64,000 nt of DNA, taken from Rana temporaria. Its lineage: Eukaryota > Chordata > Amphibia > Anura > Ranidae. Both the position numbers and the translations under genes were made by a program. The notes under the pieces were generated by a model. That model was not told where the DNA came from and made no database searches. It saw only the letters and a program-made list of their open reading frames with translations. This document shows positions 26,201-41,200 of the stretch, in pieces. Location: NCBI RefSeq assembly GCF_905171775.1, contig NC_053490.1:28509042-28573041 (forward strand). The letters are read 5' to 3'. Every line of letters begins with the position of its first letter. The stretch's first letter is position 1.

Positions 26201-29200
26201 CACTTAAACATACGACGGGCTTAGATTCCGAGTTACGTCGGCGTATCTGCTGATACACCGGCGTAACTCTTTGAGAATCTGGCCCCAAGTATTTCCAAGT
26301 GTTTCTGAGTATTTCCGAACGGCTCCGAGCGCCCCCCGCACTTCTGGCCAAATGCGCTACTGCACACCGCAGAGGCAAATCCGAATCAGGACTTTTTTTT
26401 TTAAATGCTCGTATTGCGAAACGCTCGTTAACCGCGTTACTCGCAATCTGAAGTTCCACTGTCTATATAAATCAATGTGCATGTATTTCTATACATTATA
26501 TAAGCATTTTTCAGCCTTTTTTTTGTCACGGCACTCAAGTGCGCAAAATATCAAGGCACACATATCAAGAGCGACTTCAGGAACTTAATATGAACAGTCT
26601 GGAGGAAGGAAGGGAAAGGGGAGACATGACTGAAACCTTCAAATTCATCAAGGGGGTGAATAAGGTTCAGGAGGGCAGTTTTTTCAATATGAAACCAAAA
26701 TTAAAAACACAGGGATGTGACCCCAAACTAACTGGAGGAATCTTAGAAAGTATTATATTACTAAAAGAGTAGTTGATGGTTGGAATAAACTTCCAGCAGG
26801 GGTAGCGAGACAGTCAACAGTAAATGGCTTCAAACATGTTTGGGTCAAACATAGATCTATACTAAAGAAATAAATAAACAGGCTGACTCGATGGACCACT
26901 CTGTCTTTTTCTCTACAGTCACTTTCCTATAAAAGATTTGTGGACCATCACATCTATAAGAGCCGGTTGAAGATCCTGTCATGGAGATAAGGCTGTATGC
27001 AGAGCGCACATAATATTTTTAACATTTCGTCTAATGATATAATGCATCTTACCTAGCACTATATTTCCCGTATATTCCATCAACCCAAGACAGCTTATCC
27101 GACAATCCAGCCAACAGGACCCATTTCATTTCCCAAAATAACGAGAGAACACAGCTCTGTTACTGGTTCCAAAATGAATGAATCTTTTAATGGCAAAACT
27201 CAGGTTTTTATACAGTTCACAACCAAAAAGCATGTTACAGGGACAATGAAACTCTCCACCCCCAAAACATCACACAATGGGGCTTCATACACAATCTTTT
27301 AGATAATGACATTCAGGTGAGTTAATTATCCCCCAGACGTTCTGACTCCGACAATAAGCTATTCACCTGCATAATACACATTCCTATGTCAGACGTTCTG
27401 TCTCCGACAATAAGCTATTCACACCATACAGTGTCATTAGCATCCACAATGAAAGGTCTTTCAGAAGCCAGACTCAATTAACACCTCAAAGTTAGACATC
27501 TGACCTTTACAGACTTAGGGCCAGATTCACAAAGAACTGCGGCGGCGTAACATATCGTAGATACGTTACGCCGCCGCAAGTTTTCATCGCAAGTGCCTGA
27601 TTCACCAAGCACTTGCGTGAAAAATTACGCCGGCGGCATCCGGCGTAAGCCAGCGTAATTCAAAGGGGCGTGTGCCATTTAAATTTGGCGCGCTCCCGCG
27701 CCGGACCTACTGCGCATGCTCTGTTTTGAAATTCCCGCCGTGCTTCGCACGAAGTGACGTAATTTTTTCGAACGGCGACGTGCGTAGCGTACTTTTGTAT
27801 TCCCGGACGTCTCACGCAAGAAGAAAACATTTTTAAATTTCGACGCGGGAACGACGGCCATACTTTATACAGCACATACGTGTGCTGTGTAAAGTTAGGG
27901 CAGGTCAAACGACTACTAAAATTGCGACGGGAAACTAGACTAGCGTCGAAGTATCGAACGCGAAAAACCGTCGTGGATCGCCGTAACTGCTAATTTGCAT
28001 ACCCGACGCTGGAATACGACGCGAACTCCACCCAGCGGCGGCCGCGGTATTGCATCCTAAGATCCGACAGTGTAAAACAATTACACCTGTCGGATCTAGG
28101 GGCTATCTATGCGTAACTGATTCTATAAATCAGTCGCATAGATACTCTGAGGCCTCGTACACACGACAGAGTTTCTCGGCAGAATTCGGCGAGAAACTCG
28201 GTCAGAGCCGGATTCTGCCGAGAAACTCTGTCGTCTGTACACTTTCGGCCCGTTGGAGCCGCCGAGGAACTCGTCGAGAAAATAGAGAACATGTTCTCTA
28301 TTTTCTCGTTGTTCTATGGGAGCTCTCGGCCCGCCGAGCTCCTCGGCGGCTTCAGGGCTGAACTCGACGTGTTTGGCACGTCGAGTTCCTCGGCCGTGTG
28401 TACGAGGCCTCAGAGATACGACGGAGTATCTGAGATACTCCGTCGTATCTCGGCTGTGAATCTGGCCCTTAATTAGTACAATAGACACAAAACAGTATTA
28501 GCATCACACAATGGACAATGGAATATTTTAGGAGCCTGACTCAATTAACACCTCAACAGTCTATTGACCTGTTCATAAGGAACAACTTGTAATATTCTAA
28601 GATATCCTGCAAAACATGAATTATCATTAATGTCCCATCTCATGTAATCCGAGATATCAGTTCTTAGTCATCCTATGCCCCTATCGGACATAGGATTACC
28701 CTAGACCCAAGAGTCATTGGTGAAACTGGCACAGGAGTACCCCACATCCTTCAGAAGTCTCTGGGTGTCACGGGCCATTCCGTTACAATACCCAAGTAAA
28801 CAGACATCACCACAGCTTACGTCTCAGCTCCATCAGCATGACTGCCCCAGCAACCAGGCTGCATGGCTCTTTTATTCGTAAAAGACAAAAGCATTGATAA
28901 ACAGGAAGTGATGGCTCCAGCAGCCAATCGCTTCCTCCATGGGAAGTGACCTCACAGGAAGTAACCTCCACACAGGAAATGACCTAACAGGAAATCCTTC
29001 CAACAGGATGAGTTAACACAAACAACCAATGAATAATGGCTAAAGCAGTCCTATGGGTGTGTCTGAGCAGGGACAGGGTGCGTGGAAGCTTTGTAAAAGA
29101 AGCTGCATGGCTCTCAAACATGGACTTCGTCTCTGACGGTTGACCATAACAACCCAAAGACTCCTGTATTTCCACTCATAGGAATCCTTATTCTGCGTTG

Positions 29201-32200
29201 TTCCAGAGAACAACGCATACCCAGATTATACTACCGTTCCTTGTGGATAGGAGATTATCTGCAGGTGCACGCTACGAATCTCGACCCGTGCTGATCAGAC
29301 ACAGCAGAAACAAGAGCGTACATACGCCTATAACCTTGCAGAGCGAAACTTATCCTACCCAGACGAATGTCTGTGCTAATTCACAGGGGCCCTTTTGCTA
29401 GCGGACATCTCCCCACTCTGCAAACACCTCTCTCCAACCCCAGGAAGTTTTCCACTACCAGACGGGACTCAACCAGCGTCAGTCTGCCAAAGTCAGCTCT
29501 TTAGAGCGAAGGAAAGAGGGGGGGTTTTCCTCGCGCTAGGAGAATGAATATCAAATGGATATTCAGAGCGGGCTGTGGGAGTACTAACACTGGGCGACAC
29601 TATGACAATACATATTGGGGTGGATTCAAGTAGGGGAGCGCACTACTACGGCGGCGCAGCGTACCGTTTTTACGCTACGCCTCCGTAAATTACTTGAGCT
29701 ACGCTTCATTCACGAAGCATTTGCTCCGTAATTTGCGGGGGCGTTTCGTAAAAGTGGCCGGCGTAAGTGCGCGTATAATTTAAATGATCCCATAGGGGGC
29801 GTGGATCATTTAAATTAGGCGCGTTCCCACGCCGAACGTACTGCGCATGCTCCGTCGGGAAAGGGAAAATTTCCCGACATGCATTGCGGTAAATGACGTC
29901 GCAAGGACGTCATTTGCTTAGACGTGAACGTAAATGGCGTCCAGCGCCATTCACGATTCACTTACGCAAACAACGTAAATTTCAAAAATCGCGACGCGGG
30001 AACGACGTGTATACTTACCATTGGCTGCGCCTCCTAATAGCAGGAGCAGCCTTACGCAGAAAGCGACGAACGCAAACGACGTAAAACTCGAACGCCGGGC
30101 GCGCGTACGTTCGTGAATCGGCGCGAGTATGCAATTTGCATATTCTACGCTGACCACTACGGGAACGCCACCTAGCGGCCATCGTAAGAATGCAGCCTAA
30201 GATACGATGGCATAAGAGCCTTATGCCAGTCATATCTTAGGCTACAGTCGGCGTATCAAGCTTTCTGAATACAGAAAGTCGATACGCCGGCGCTACTTAG
30301 CAATTACGCTGCGTATCTATGGATACGCAGGCGTAATTGCTTGCTGAATCCACCCCACTATATACATCTTCATAAAATGTCCACAACAATCTCCATCCAA
30401 AACCATGGGCATTAAAATGGAATTGCCTCCTGTTGTGACCTCCACTCTTATGCCGCGTGCACACGATCGGTTTTCCTGACATGCCAAAAACCAATGTTTT
30501 CCCGACGTGATTCTTCTCAAGCCTGCCTTGCATACACACTTTCAGGCAAAAAAACGCTCGACCAAAGCGTGGTGACGTACACCACGTACAACGGCACTAT
30601 AAAGGGGAAGTTCCATTCAAATGGCGCCACCCTTTGGGACGCTTTTGCTAACTTCGTGTTACCGAGTGTTAGTAAAAGTTTGGTGAGAGACGTTACAGCG
30701 TGACAAATGTGCTATCTTCACTACAAATGCTAGTTTTGCCAGAACGAGCGATCCCGTCTCCTACTTGATTCTGAGCATGTGCGTTTTTTTTTTCCTCGGA
30801 AAAGCATACACACAAGCAGTTTTCGCAATGAGAAAAAGACCTTCGGGAAACAGGACGAGAAAAATTGGAGCAGGTTCTAATTTTTTTTTTACGGGCAGTT
30901 TTCTTGTCGGGAAAACTGCTATGGAGCATACACACGACCGGTTTTTCTGACCAATCTAAAAAATTGCAGTTTTCTCGTCAGGAAAAACGGCTGTGTGTAC
31001 GCGGCATTAGGGGAAGATATTCCACCAAATTTTGGAGGGTATCTGTGGAAATTTGTGCCCATCTAGCCAAAACAACATTTGTGAGGTCAGGTACTGATGC
31101 TGGATGAGAATACCTGGCTCACCATCAGCATTCCAGTTTGGTCCAAAGAAGGGTTGTGTTCAGTAGGATTGAGGTCAGGGCTTTGTGTAGGACGCTCTAG
31201 CTCACTGATATGACATTAGCGGACCTCCAGCTGTTGCAAAACTACAAGTCCCATGAGGCATAGCAAGACTCTGACAGCCACAAACATGACACCCAGAGGC
31301 ATGATGGGACTTGTAGTTTTGCAACAGCTGGAGGTCCGCTAATTGCATATCCCTGCGCCTAGCTCCTCCACACCAAACTCATCAAGCCATGTCTTTATGA
31401 AGCTGGATATGTACAAAGGGGCACAGTCATTCCAGAACAGAAAAGGTCCTTCACCATACTGTTACTACAAGGTTGGAAGTGCATAACTGTCTATAATGTC
31501 TATGTATGATGTGGCATCAACAGTGATGGTCACCATTACTCCCATGGATACCGATGATGGGGCACCATTTCTCCCACTAATACCAATGATGGTGCACCAT
31601 TCTTCTCACTGACACCAATGATGGGGCACTATTCCTCCCACTGACACCCATAATATGGCACTATTCCTTCCACTGACACCAATGATGGGGCACTATTCCT
31701 TTCACTGACACCAATGATGGGGCACTATTCCTCCCACTGACAACAATGATGGGGCACCATTCCTCCCACTGACAACAATGATGGGGTACTATTCCTCCCA
31801 CTGACAACATCGACAAGACACTGGGGTAGATTCAAAGAGCAATTGCGTCTGCGTAACCATAGTTACGCAGCGCAATTGCTTACTTGCGACGGCGTATCGA
31901 ATGCTCCTGATTCAGGAACCTCGATACGCCGACTGCAGCCTAAGATATGACTGGCATAAGCCTCCTTATGCCGTCATATCTTAGGCTGCATTCTTACGCA
32001 GGCCGCTAGGTGGCGTTCCGGTAGTGGTCAGCGTATAGTATGCAAATTGCATACTAACGCCGATTCACTACCCTACGCGAGCCCTGCGTACGCAGTTTAC
32101 GTCGTTTACATTCGTCGGGTTTCGCGTAAGGCTGCTCCTGCTAATAGCAGGGGCAGCCAATGCTACGTATACCCGTCGTTCCCGCGTCAAAGTTTAAATT

Positions 32201-35200
32201 TTACATCGTTTGCGTAAGTTAATCGTGAATGGCGCTGGACGCCATTCACGTTCACTTTGAAGCAAATGACGTCCTTGCGACGTCATTTACCGCAATGAAC
32301 GTCGGGAAAGTTTCCCGACGGAGCATGCGCACTACGCTCGGCGCGGGAACGCGCCTAATTTAAATGATCCACGCCCCCTATGGGATCATTTAAATTGCGC
32401 GGGCTTACGCCGGGCAGTTTTCCGGTGCGCACACACAATTTACGGAGCTACTGCTCCGTGAATTGAGCGTAGCGCAGGTAATTTACGGAGGCGCAGCGGC
32501 AAAACGGTGCGCTGCGCCTCCGTAAAAAAGCGCAAAGCTACCTGAATCTGGGCCACTATTCCTACCACTGACAGTAACGACAAGATACTATTCCCCCTAC
32601 TGATAACAATAATGGGGCACTGTTCCTTCCACATGGACCAATGATAGGACACTATTCCTCCTACTGACACCAGTTAAGGGGCACTATTCCTCTCACTGAC
32701 ATAAATGATGTGGCACTTTTTCTCCCACTGGCACCAATGATGGTACACTATTTCACCCGCTGATACCAATGATGGGGCACTATTCCTCCCTTAAATAGAG
32801 ACCAGTGGTCCATAAAATTTTAGGATCACCATACATGTTACGTCGTTTGCGTAACATGTATCGTCAGTCAACTTTAGATTTACCAAAACAATGTAATATG
32901 AGCACCAACCCTATTGAATTCATTTGTATCCCAGTGGCGGTGCGTCCATAGTGGGCGCAGGAGCGCCGCCCCCTCTCTCCTGCACCGTCACTCAACAATA
33001 CATAGATTAATGCATTGCATGAATCTATGTATTGTCGCCACTGCCGCCCACTATTTAGGTTTCCGCTCCCTGTTGAGCGCCGGCCATCTGAATTACAGCG
33101 GTGGGTGTGTTTTGGGTGTGTTTTTAAAGTGTCTATCAGAAGTGTCTATCACAGGCTTATAGGCTTCCCGATTACAGCCTGTGGGCTATAATTGGCTTCC
33201 AGATGGTTAACCAGAGGGCGCACAAGGCACACTGACACGCGTCAATGAGCGTAGAAAGGCGGAAGCAGGGAAGTAAAATTTTCAGCAAATTAAACTTCAG
33301 CTTTTTGAATTGAGGGATAAATAATAAAAGGTTTCTGAGCTGAACAGTCATAAATGTGTCATTATCCTTTTCATAGTCCTCAGGGACCAAAATTCACCTG
33401 AGCCTGGAGGTGGCCAATCCCATTCCTTGTCTGCCTCTTACAGGTCTTGTGGCTGGCGAGCGACATGCGGCCCTTTGTACAGACGATCGCTCCGGGGTTT
33501 CAGCAGACGCAAGGTTTTAAGGCATCCGTGGAAGAACTGGTCAGCAATCGCATAGTGAAACTCAACTTGCCTTACAGCGAAATGTCCCAGCGTGATATCA
33601 GGTACTTCATCAGAGGACATTCCATCCGTCCGATGTCAATAGGAATTTATTCATGTGATATTTAGATAGTTTATAGTATTTATTATATTATTGGCCCGGA
33701 TTCAAGTAGCAATTGTGCCATAGGTTACACAGCGCAATTGCTTACTTGTCCCGGCGTTACGAATGCTCCTGATTCAGGAACATCGTAACGCCGACTGCAG
33801 CCTAAAATCTGCGTGGCATAAGGCTCTTATGCCACGCATATCTTAGGCTGTATTCTAGCGATGTCCGCTAGGGGGCGCTCCCATTGTGCTCAGTGTATAG
33901 TATGCAAATTGCATACTAACACCGATTCACAATGTTGCGCGAGCTCTGCGTACGCAATTTACGTAGTTTCCGTATGGCGTGTTTAGCGTAAGGCTGCCCC
34001 TTCTAATAGCAGGGGCAGCCAATGCTAACGTATAACCGTCGTTCCCGCGTCGCGACGTTCGAATTTTACGTAATTTGCGTAAGTGATTCGTGAATGGCGC
34101 TGGACGCCATTCACGTTCACTTTGAAGCAAATGACGTCCTTGCGTCCTTGAAAGTTTCCCGACGGAGCATGCGCTCTACGCTCGGCGCGGGAGCGCGCCT
34201 AATTTAAATGATTCCCGCCCCCTACGGGATCATTTACATTAGGCGCCCTTACGCAGGGCAAGTTTACACAGCGCACACGCAATTTACGGAGCTACTGCTC
34301 CGTGAATCGCGGGTAGCGCAGTAAATTTGCGGGGGCGCAGGGCAAAAACGCTGCCCTGCGCCTCCGCAAATAAGGGGCAAATCTACCTGAATCCGGGCCA
34401 TTGTTTATGATATTATATAAAATTGTACTATATGTATTTCATTTATATTTATTTCAATTATATTACTTAATATAATATTGTTTATGATATATTATATTAT
34501 TTTATATTGTTATATATTATTATATTATTTATATCAATTATATTATGATATATTATAATATTTTGTATTATTATTTTACCGGTATATGTATTATTCTATT
34601 AGTTATATCAATTATATTATGATATATTACGATATTTTATATTATTATATTATTTTATTATTATTATTCTTTAGAATTTATATAGCGCCAACAGTTTGCG
34701 CAGCACTTTACAACATGGGGGCAGACATTACAGTTGCAATTCAATTCAATACAGGAGGGATCAGAGGGCCCCGCTCGTTAGAGCTTACTTATATTAGATT
34801 ACATTTCATGATTTTGAATTTTAAAAGCTGCGGCAAGCCTGACGATCTCACAGGTTTGTTGATGTGGCAGAAGGTCGCTGCTTTTAGAATTTAACATCTA
34901 AACAGTAAAACTTGGTTGTAAGTACTGTATTTCACTATTTGCCGCCTTCTCATTGTATCCTTACTATGGACGAGTGCGGGGTGTAGCAAGATGGCGGTGA
35001 CGGAATGTCAAATTCTGATGGGTCGCCTAATCTGATGACAACCCTAAGCACCGCCGGCCTGACACCCCTAAGCAGCGCCGGCCTTGACACCCCTAAGCAG
35101 CGCCGGCCTTACACCCCTAAGCACCGCCGGCCTGACACCCCTAAGCACCGCCGGCCTTGACACCTCTAAGCAGCGCCGGCCTTGACACCCCTAAGCAGCG

Positions 35201-38200
35201 CCGGCCTTGACACCCCTAAGCAGCGCCGGCCTTGACACCCCTAAGCAGCGCCGGCCTTGACACCCCCAAGCAGCGCCGGCCTTGACACCCCCAAGCAGCG
35301 CCGGCCTTGACACCCCTAAGCAGCGCCGGCCTTGACACCCCCAAGCACCGCCGGCCTGACACCCCTAAGCAGCGCCGGCCTGACACCCCTAAGCACCGCC
35401 GGCCTGACACCCCTAAGCAGCGCCGGCCTGACACCCCTAAGCAGCGCTGGCATTGACACCCCTAAGCAGCGCCGGCCTGACACCCCTAAGCAGCGCCGGC
35501 ATTGACACCCCTAAGCAGCGCCGGCCTGACACCCCTAAGCAGCGCCGGCATTGACACCCCTAAGCAGCGCCGGCCTGACACCCCTAAGCAGCGCCGGCCT
35601 GACACCCCTAAGCAGCGCCGGCCTGACACCCCTAAGCAGCGCCGGCCTGACACCCCTAAGCAGCGCCGGCCTGACACCCCTAAGCAGCGCCGGCCTGACA
35701 CCCCTAAGCAGCGCCGACCTGACACCCCCCATGGTACGCTACTGCTGAAAAGGTGTTCTTCATTGCGATCTCAGAAAGTGGGGCGGTATGCTTTAGGTTT
35801 ACACCTGTCAATGAATACATTATAGACCTAGAACAGTACACAGGTGGGGTTCTCACTCCGCAGGCTGCGCACATGTTCCAGGCCGCCGATTCACTAAGAA
35901 GATTAGCGGCGGTGAAGATGAAAGCCTCTGAGCTTGTTATTTCTTTATTTCTTGACAGATTTTCTTTAATCCATCAGCACGAGTCTTTCCCCGGCACCTC
36001 GGTAACAAAAGCGGCGCTAACTCCCCGCAGCGAGTAATGATCAGTTCCTTCCAGATTTAGGGATTCGCTGCCCCGTATAATGTATAATTTATTGCAGCAG
36101 CTGGAGCGGATCCTGAGAGCGGTGACAGTGCCGGAGAATAGGACACAGAATGGGACATCTTCAGAGCCAGGTGCATGATGTGGGCGATCAGTCACACGGG
36201 ACCCAATGAGAAGTGTGTGGGCTGTGACCCCGACTTCTATTATAGATCTCAGTGTGACATCCATTCCTGCCTAGAAATAAGATCTCAGTGCTTTCATGTT
36301 ATGCCTGGATATTAAAGACACTTAATGTTACAGTATTAGAGAGATTTAATCGCTTTGTTATATTGCAGCTTACCAATTCTTACATGTGATGGCTGCATTT
36401 GTTTTCTTTTTTAGGCTTGGCTTTCTTTTATTTGTTATCTGGTGATCCAGCCAGTAAGTCAGTTATTATCTGATGATCCAGTCATTTGTTATCTGGTGAT
36501 CCAGACAGTAAGTCAGTTGTTATCTGGTGATCCAGCCAGTAAGTTGTAGGTAGATTCAGAAAGAGTTAGGCCGGCTTATCAGTAGATAAGCCGACCTAAC
36601 TCAGAATCTACGCCGCCGTATGTTTAAGTGTATGCTCAAACAGAGATACGCTTAAACATATCTAAGATAGGACGGCTTGCGCCGTCCTATCTTAGATTGC
36701 AATTTTTCGGATGGCCGCTAGGTGGCACTTCCATTGCGGTCGGCGTACATTATGTAAATGAGTTGATACGCCGATTCACGAACGTACGCCCGGCCGCCGC
36801 AGTAGTTTTACGCCGTTTCCGTAAGGCCTTAGGCGGCCTAAAGTTATTCCACCTATTAGGTGGAATAACAATGTTAAAGTATGGCCGCCGTTCCCGCCGC
36901 GAGACTAGAATTTTTTACGTCGTTTGCGTAAGTCGTCCTCGAATCGGGATTTACGTTGTTTACGGCCACGTCGAAATCAATAGGCCCGTGCGTCGTACTT
37001 AGCCGCAATGCACCCTGGGAAATGTAGGCACCCGGCGCATGCACATTAGTAAAAAAACGTAAAAAACCTAAGGTCAACCCCGATTACCATAAAACACGCC
37101 CCCCTCCAAGACATTTGAATTCGGCGCCCTTACGCCTGCCCGCTTTAGGCTACGCCGCCGTATATTAGCAGGCAAGTACATTGAGAATCATGTACTTGCC
37201 TAGCTAACTTACGGCGGCGTAGCCTAAACACGCTAAGCTACGCCGCCGCAAGTTTAAGCCTTTCTCTGTGAATCTACCTATTAGTTATTATCTGGTGATC
37301 CAGCCAGTGAGTCAGTTATTATCTGGTGATCCGGCCAGTAAGTCTGTTATCTGGTTATCCAGTCAGTTGTCATTTCGTGATCCGGCAAGTTAGTATGTTC
37401 TTAGCTGGTGATCCAGCCAGTAAGTCCATTGTTTTTCAAAAGAAAAAGCTCTCCAGCAAAATGTAGCAGTTTCCAAGGATGAGATCAATTATTTAAAGTG
37501 GACCTTCAGTCATTTTTTTCATCTTTCCATCTATTAAATCTTCTGTCTTTGTTGTTTTAACTTTGGATAGTAAAATATATATTTTTTTCTGCCAGTAAAT
37601 ACATATATACAGCCCACTTCCTGTTTCTTGTCTGGTCATTAGTCTAGGCCAGGGGTCTCCAAACTGCGGCCCTGGGGTCGGATGTGGCCCTTTGCTTGCC
37701 TTCATCCAGCCCTTGGGGCACTATTCCATCCACTGACACCAACAATGGGGAATCACTTTTGTTGCTGACACCAACAGTGGGGCACTATTCCTCCAACTGA
37801 CACCATCAAAGGGGTGCAATTCCTTCCATTGACACCAACGATGGGGCACTAGTCCTCCCACTGACACCAAAGATATGGTATTGTTTACTCCCACTGGACA
37901 CCTTGACATGTTTGACTCCCAAAAGGCCACAGTCCGGCCCCCCTAAAGTATGAAGGTAAGTAAACTGGCCCTTTCTTTAGAAAGTTTGGAGACCCCTGGT
38001 CTAGGCTTATGATATCATGCACAGCTCTCTGCACAGGTGGGATGAGTCATAAGAAGGCAAATGAGAGCTGTAGAGCTAGAGATGTGCCTCTGTGTGTCTG
38101 TGTAAATCCAGGAAGTGAACAGGCAGCAGCGTCAGCTGCCCACGGTTAAAATGGCTGCAGCCAGACTCAGTGGAGGGAGATTTCTGCAGCATATTTGGCA

Positions 38201-41200
38201 AGTACCGAATCACAGTATATATAAAATAATATGGAGAGTGGTTGGAGGAAAGCTTCAGAATGGCAGAGATGTTTTTATTACAAATGATGTGAGCAGACTG
38301 CAGTTCCTCCTTAAGAGCATGCATCCAATTCTGACATGTCATAATATTAAGCAACTCCCGAGTCGCGATGCCGAGGCGGGAGGGCCTGTGATTTTTCAGA
38401 AAAGCTCTGCCTTTTATCATTAAAGGGGAGTTCCAGCCAATATTTATGTTTATTAACTACTAGCCGATCGCGCACCGTCATTCTACGGCGGCAGGTCGGC
38501 TCTCCTGGGCGAGAGCACGTAGTATAACGTTTGCTCTTTGAGCCGCCACTAGGGGCGCGTGCGCGCCGCTGGAGGCGCGCGCGCGCCCCCGACTCCCATG
38601 CGTGTGCCCGACGTGCTCGATCGCCGGCAGGCACCCGCGATTGCTCGTTACAGAGCGGAGACCGAGAGCTGTGTGTGTAAACACACAGCTCTCGTTCCTG
38701 TCAGCGGGGGAAATGCTGATCTTCTGTTCATACAATGTGAACAGAAGATCAGTGTTTCCCCTAGTGAGTCCACCCCTCCCCCCACACCCAGGGAACATAC
38801 TTAACTCCTTTCCCGCCCCCTAGTGTTAACCCCTTCACTGCCAGTGACATTTTTATAGTAATCCAATGCATTTTTATAGCACTGATCGCTATAAAAATGC
38901 CAATGGTCCCAAAAATGTGTCAAAAGTGTTCGAAGTGTCCGCCATAATCTCGCAGTACCAAAAAAAAATCGATGATCGCCGCCATTACTAGTAAAAAATA
39001 TATATTAATAAAAATGCCATAAAAATACCCCCTATTTTGTAAACGCTATAACTTTTGCGCAAACCAATCAATAAACGCTTATTGCGATTTTTTTTTACGA
39101 AAAATAGGTAGAAGAATATGTATCGTCCTAAACTGAGGAAAAAAAAAGTTTTTTTATATATTTTTGGGGGATATTTATTATAGCAAAAAGTAAAAAATAT
39201 TAATTTTTTTCAAAATTGTCGCTCTATTTTTTTTTAAAGCGCAAAAAATAAAAACCGCAGAGGTGATCAAATACCACCAAAAGAAAGCTCTATTTGTGGG
39301 AAAAAAAGGACGCCAATTTTGTTTGGGAGCCACGTCGCACGACCGCGCAATTGTCTGTTAAAGCGGCGCAGTCACGAATCGCAAAAAGTCCTCTGGTCTT
39401 TGGGCAGCAATATGGTCCGGGGGTTAAGTGGTTAAAAGTCAGCAGCTACAAAAAGTGTAGCTGCTGGCTTTTAATAAACAGACACTTACCTGCTCCAGCG
39501 TTGCGCCGGCCGGGGCTCCGCTCCTCTCCCCCCCTCCCCGGCCGGCGTCTTCATTGTCACTGTGGGCACCCGGCCTGTGACAGCTTTCGGCTTCACGGCC
39601 GGGCACCCACTGCGCATACGCGAGCGGCACTGCGCATGCGCACGGCGCTGCGCTGTTTGATTGGACAGGCGATCGCCTAGGACCTGTCACGTGTCCTAGG
39701 TGATCGCCTACAGGGAGGGGCTGCCAAAAGGCGATTAAGCTTAATCGCCTTTGCAGCCCCTCGGCGGAAGGAGGAAGTGGGACAGGAAGTCCCCTTCTCC
39801 TGAAGCCCCCACTCCCCCCCCAAAAAAATTACATGCCAAATGTGGCATGTAAGGGGGCGAGGAGTGGGATAAGCGAAAGTTCCATTTTTGGGTGGAACTC
39901 CGCAAGTCATACTTGAACCCTCCAGAAACGTTGCCTAGGCTGAGATTATGTCATCAGTCAACTGCGGGGAAAAAAGAGAGCATTTCCTCAGTCTCCTCTC
40001 CCCCTGGTGTTTAGACTACAACATTGCAGCTTTTCATCATGTCACAAATTGAGAGGCTGCAGCAGGGGCTGAGCCACGCCATACTTGTTTTGTACACTGC
40101 AGAGATACCAGGAGGACATGACTGTGAGCCAACATCTCAGTCCAGGGAGTAGATGGTGACCGTGCATGATGCTCTGCAGCTTTCATTGGCCCTCTTATGA
40201 CTCATCCCCCCTTTTTTCCTGGCAAACTCTCACACGAGTGAGAGAGAGCTGTGCATGATGCCATAAGCCTAGGCCAGTAATGACGATCCTTGGCACCCCA
40301 GATGTTTTGGAACTACGTTTCCCATGATGCTCCACTACACTGCAGAGTGCATGAGCATCATGGGAATTGTAGTTCCAAAACATCTGGGGTGCCAAGGTTC
40401 ACCATCACTGGCCTAGGCTAATGATCAGACAAGAAACAGGAAGTGTGCTGTATAATGTATTTACTGGCAGGAAAAAAAATATTTTACTATCCAAAGTTAA
40501 AACAACAACAAGGGGGGGTAAGATTTAATAGATGAAAAAATGACTGAAGTTCCGCTTTAGAGATCTAAATTAATGTGCAGCTAAATTTGAACTTATAATG
40601 GTTTTGTGTCAATTTAATTTTAGGCTTCATTTTAGTTTTCTTTTTAGCGAACGCCTTTTTAAATTATTTTATATTTGCTTTTACTCTCTCTAATTAAATA
40701 ATATGACCTCAATCCCATTAAAATGCTGTGATGTGAAGTGACGGGGGACATTGCAGAAAGCTACTGGAAAAAAATATCCATATACAAGGTTTAGGTGAAA
40801 ATTCCATCAGCTGCATAGCCTGATTATCAGCTATAGACAGTATATTCTTTTAAAATTATTTTATAAATATTAGACTGCACATTTCTTCAACTTATGTTTC
40901 TATCTATGCGGCTGATTCATAGAATCAGTTACGCATAGATATCCCTAAGATCCGACAGGTGTAATTGTTTTACACTGTCGGAACTTAGGATGCAGTACCG
41001 CGGCCGCCGCTGGGGGCATTTCTCATCGTAAACCAGCGTCGAGTATGCAAATTAGCACTTACGGAGATCCACGAAGGTTTTTCCCTTCGTGAAGTCGCCG
41101 TAAGTGTTAGTTTGCCGTCGCAAAGATAGGGCTGCTTTTACAAAGTGTAAAGTTAGTACACCATGTAAAAGTATACCCGTCTTTCCCGAGTCGCTGTCAA

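Larger units (their letters stand above)
27060..28787 (-). mobile_element. Second LTR copy, opposite orientation, interrupted by MITE copy 7
   Basis: Read on the minus strand it begins TGTAACGGAATGGCCCGTGA at 28787 and shares ctcctgtgcca, ctcttgggtcta, tgacttaatt-type blocks and taagctgtcttggg with the LTR at 3187-3911. Without the nested MITE it is about 785 bp. The inner end near 27060 and the duplication are not resolved. Confidence 0.65.
37495..40558. mobile_element. Large inverted-repeat composite with two hAT MITEs in its arms
   Basis: Left end aaagtggaccttcagtcatt and right end aatgactgaagttccgcttt. Arms share taaatcttctgtctttgttg-type, actttggatagtaaaatat, cacttcctgtttcttgtctg and catgcacagctctct blocks in opposite orientation. 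The loop holds a second element (about 38421-39903) and, inside it, a piggyBac derivative. Confidence 0.7.

Noticed and set aside
35037..35727. CRISPR-like regular direct repeats
   Set aside because: Units abut with no unique spacers, in vertebrate intronic DNA; it is a minisatellite.
35216..35825. Open frames reading TPKQRRPD or RPALLRGV repeats
   Set aside because: Minisatellite translation in both directions; no start context or conserved flank.
38347..38823. Overlapping GC-rich open frames on both strands
   Set aside because: They lie across the edge of a piggyBac derivative, have no homology and no splice context; chance frames in GC-rich repeat.
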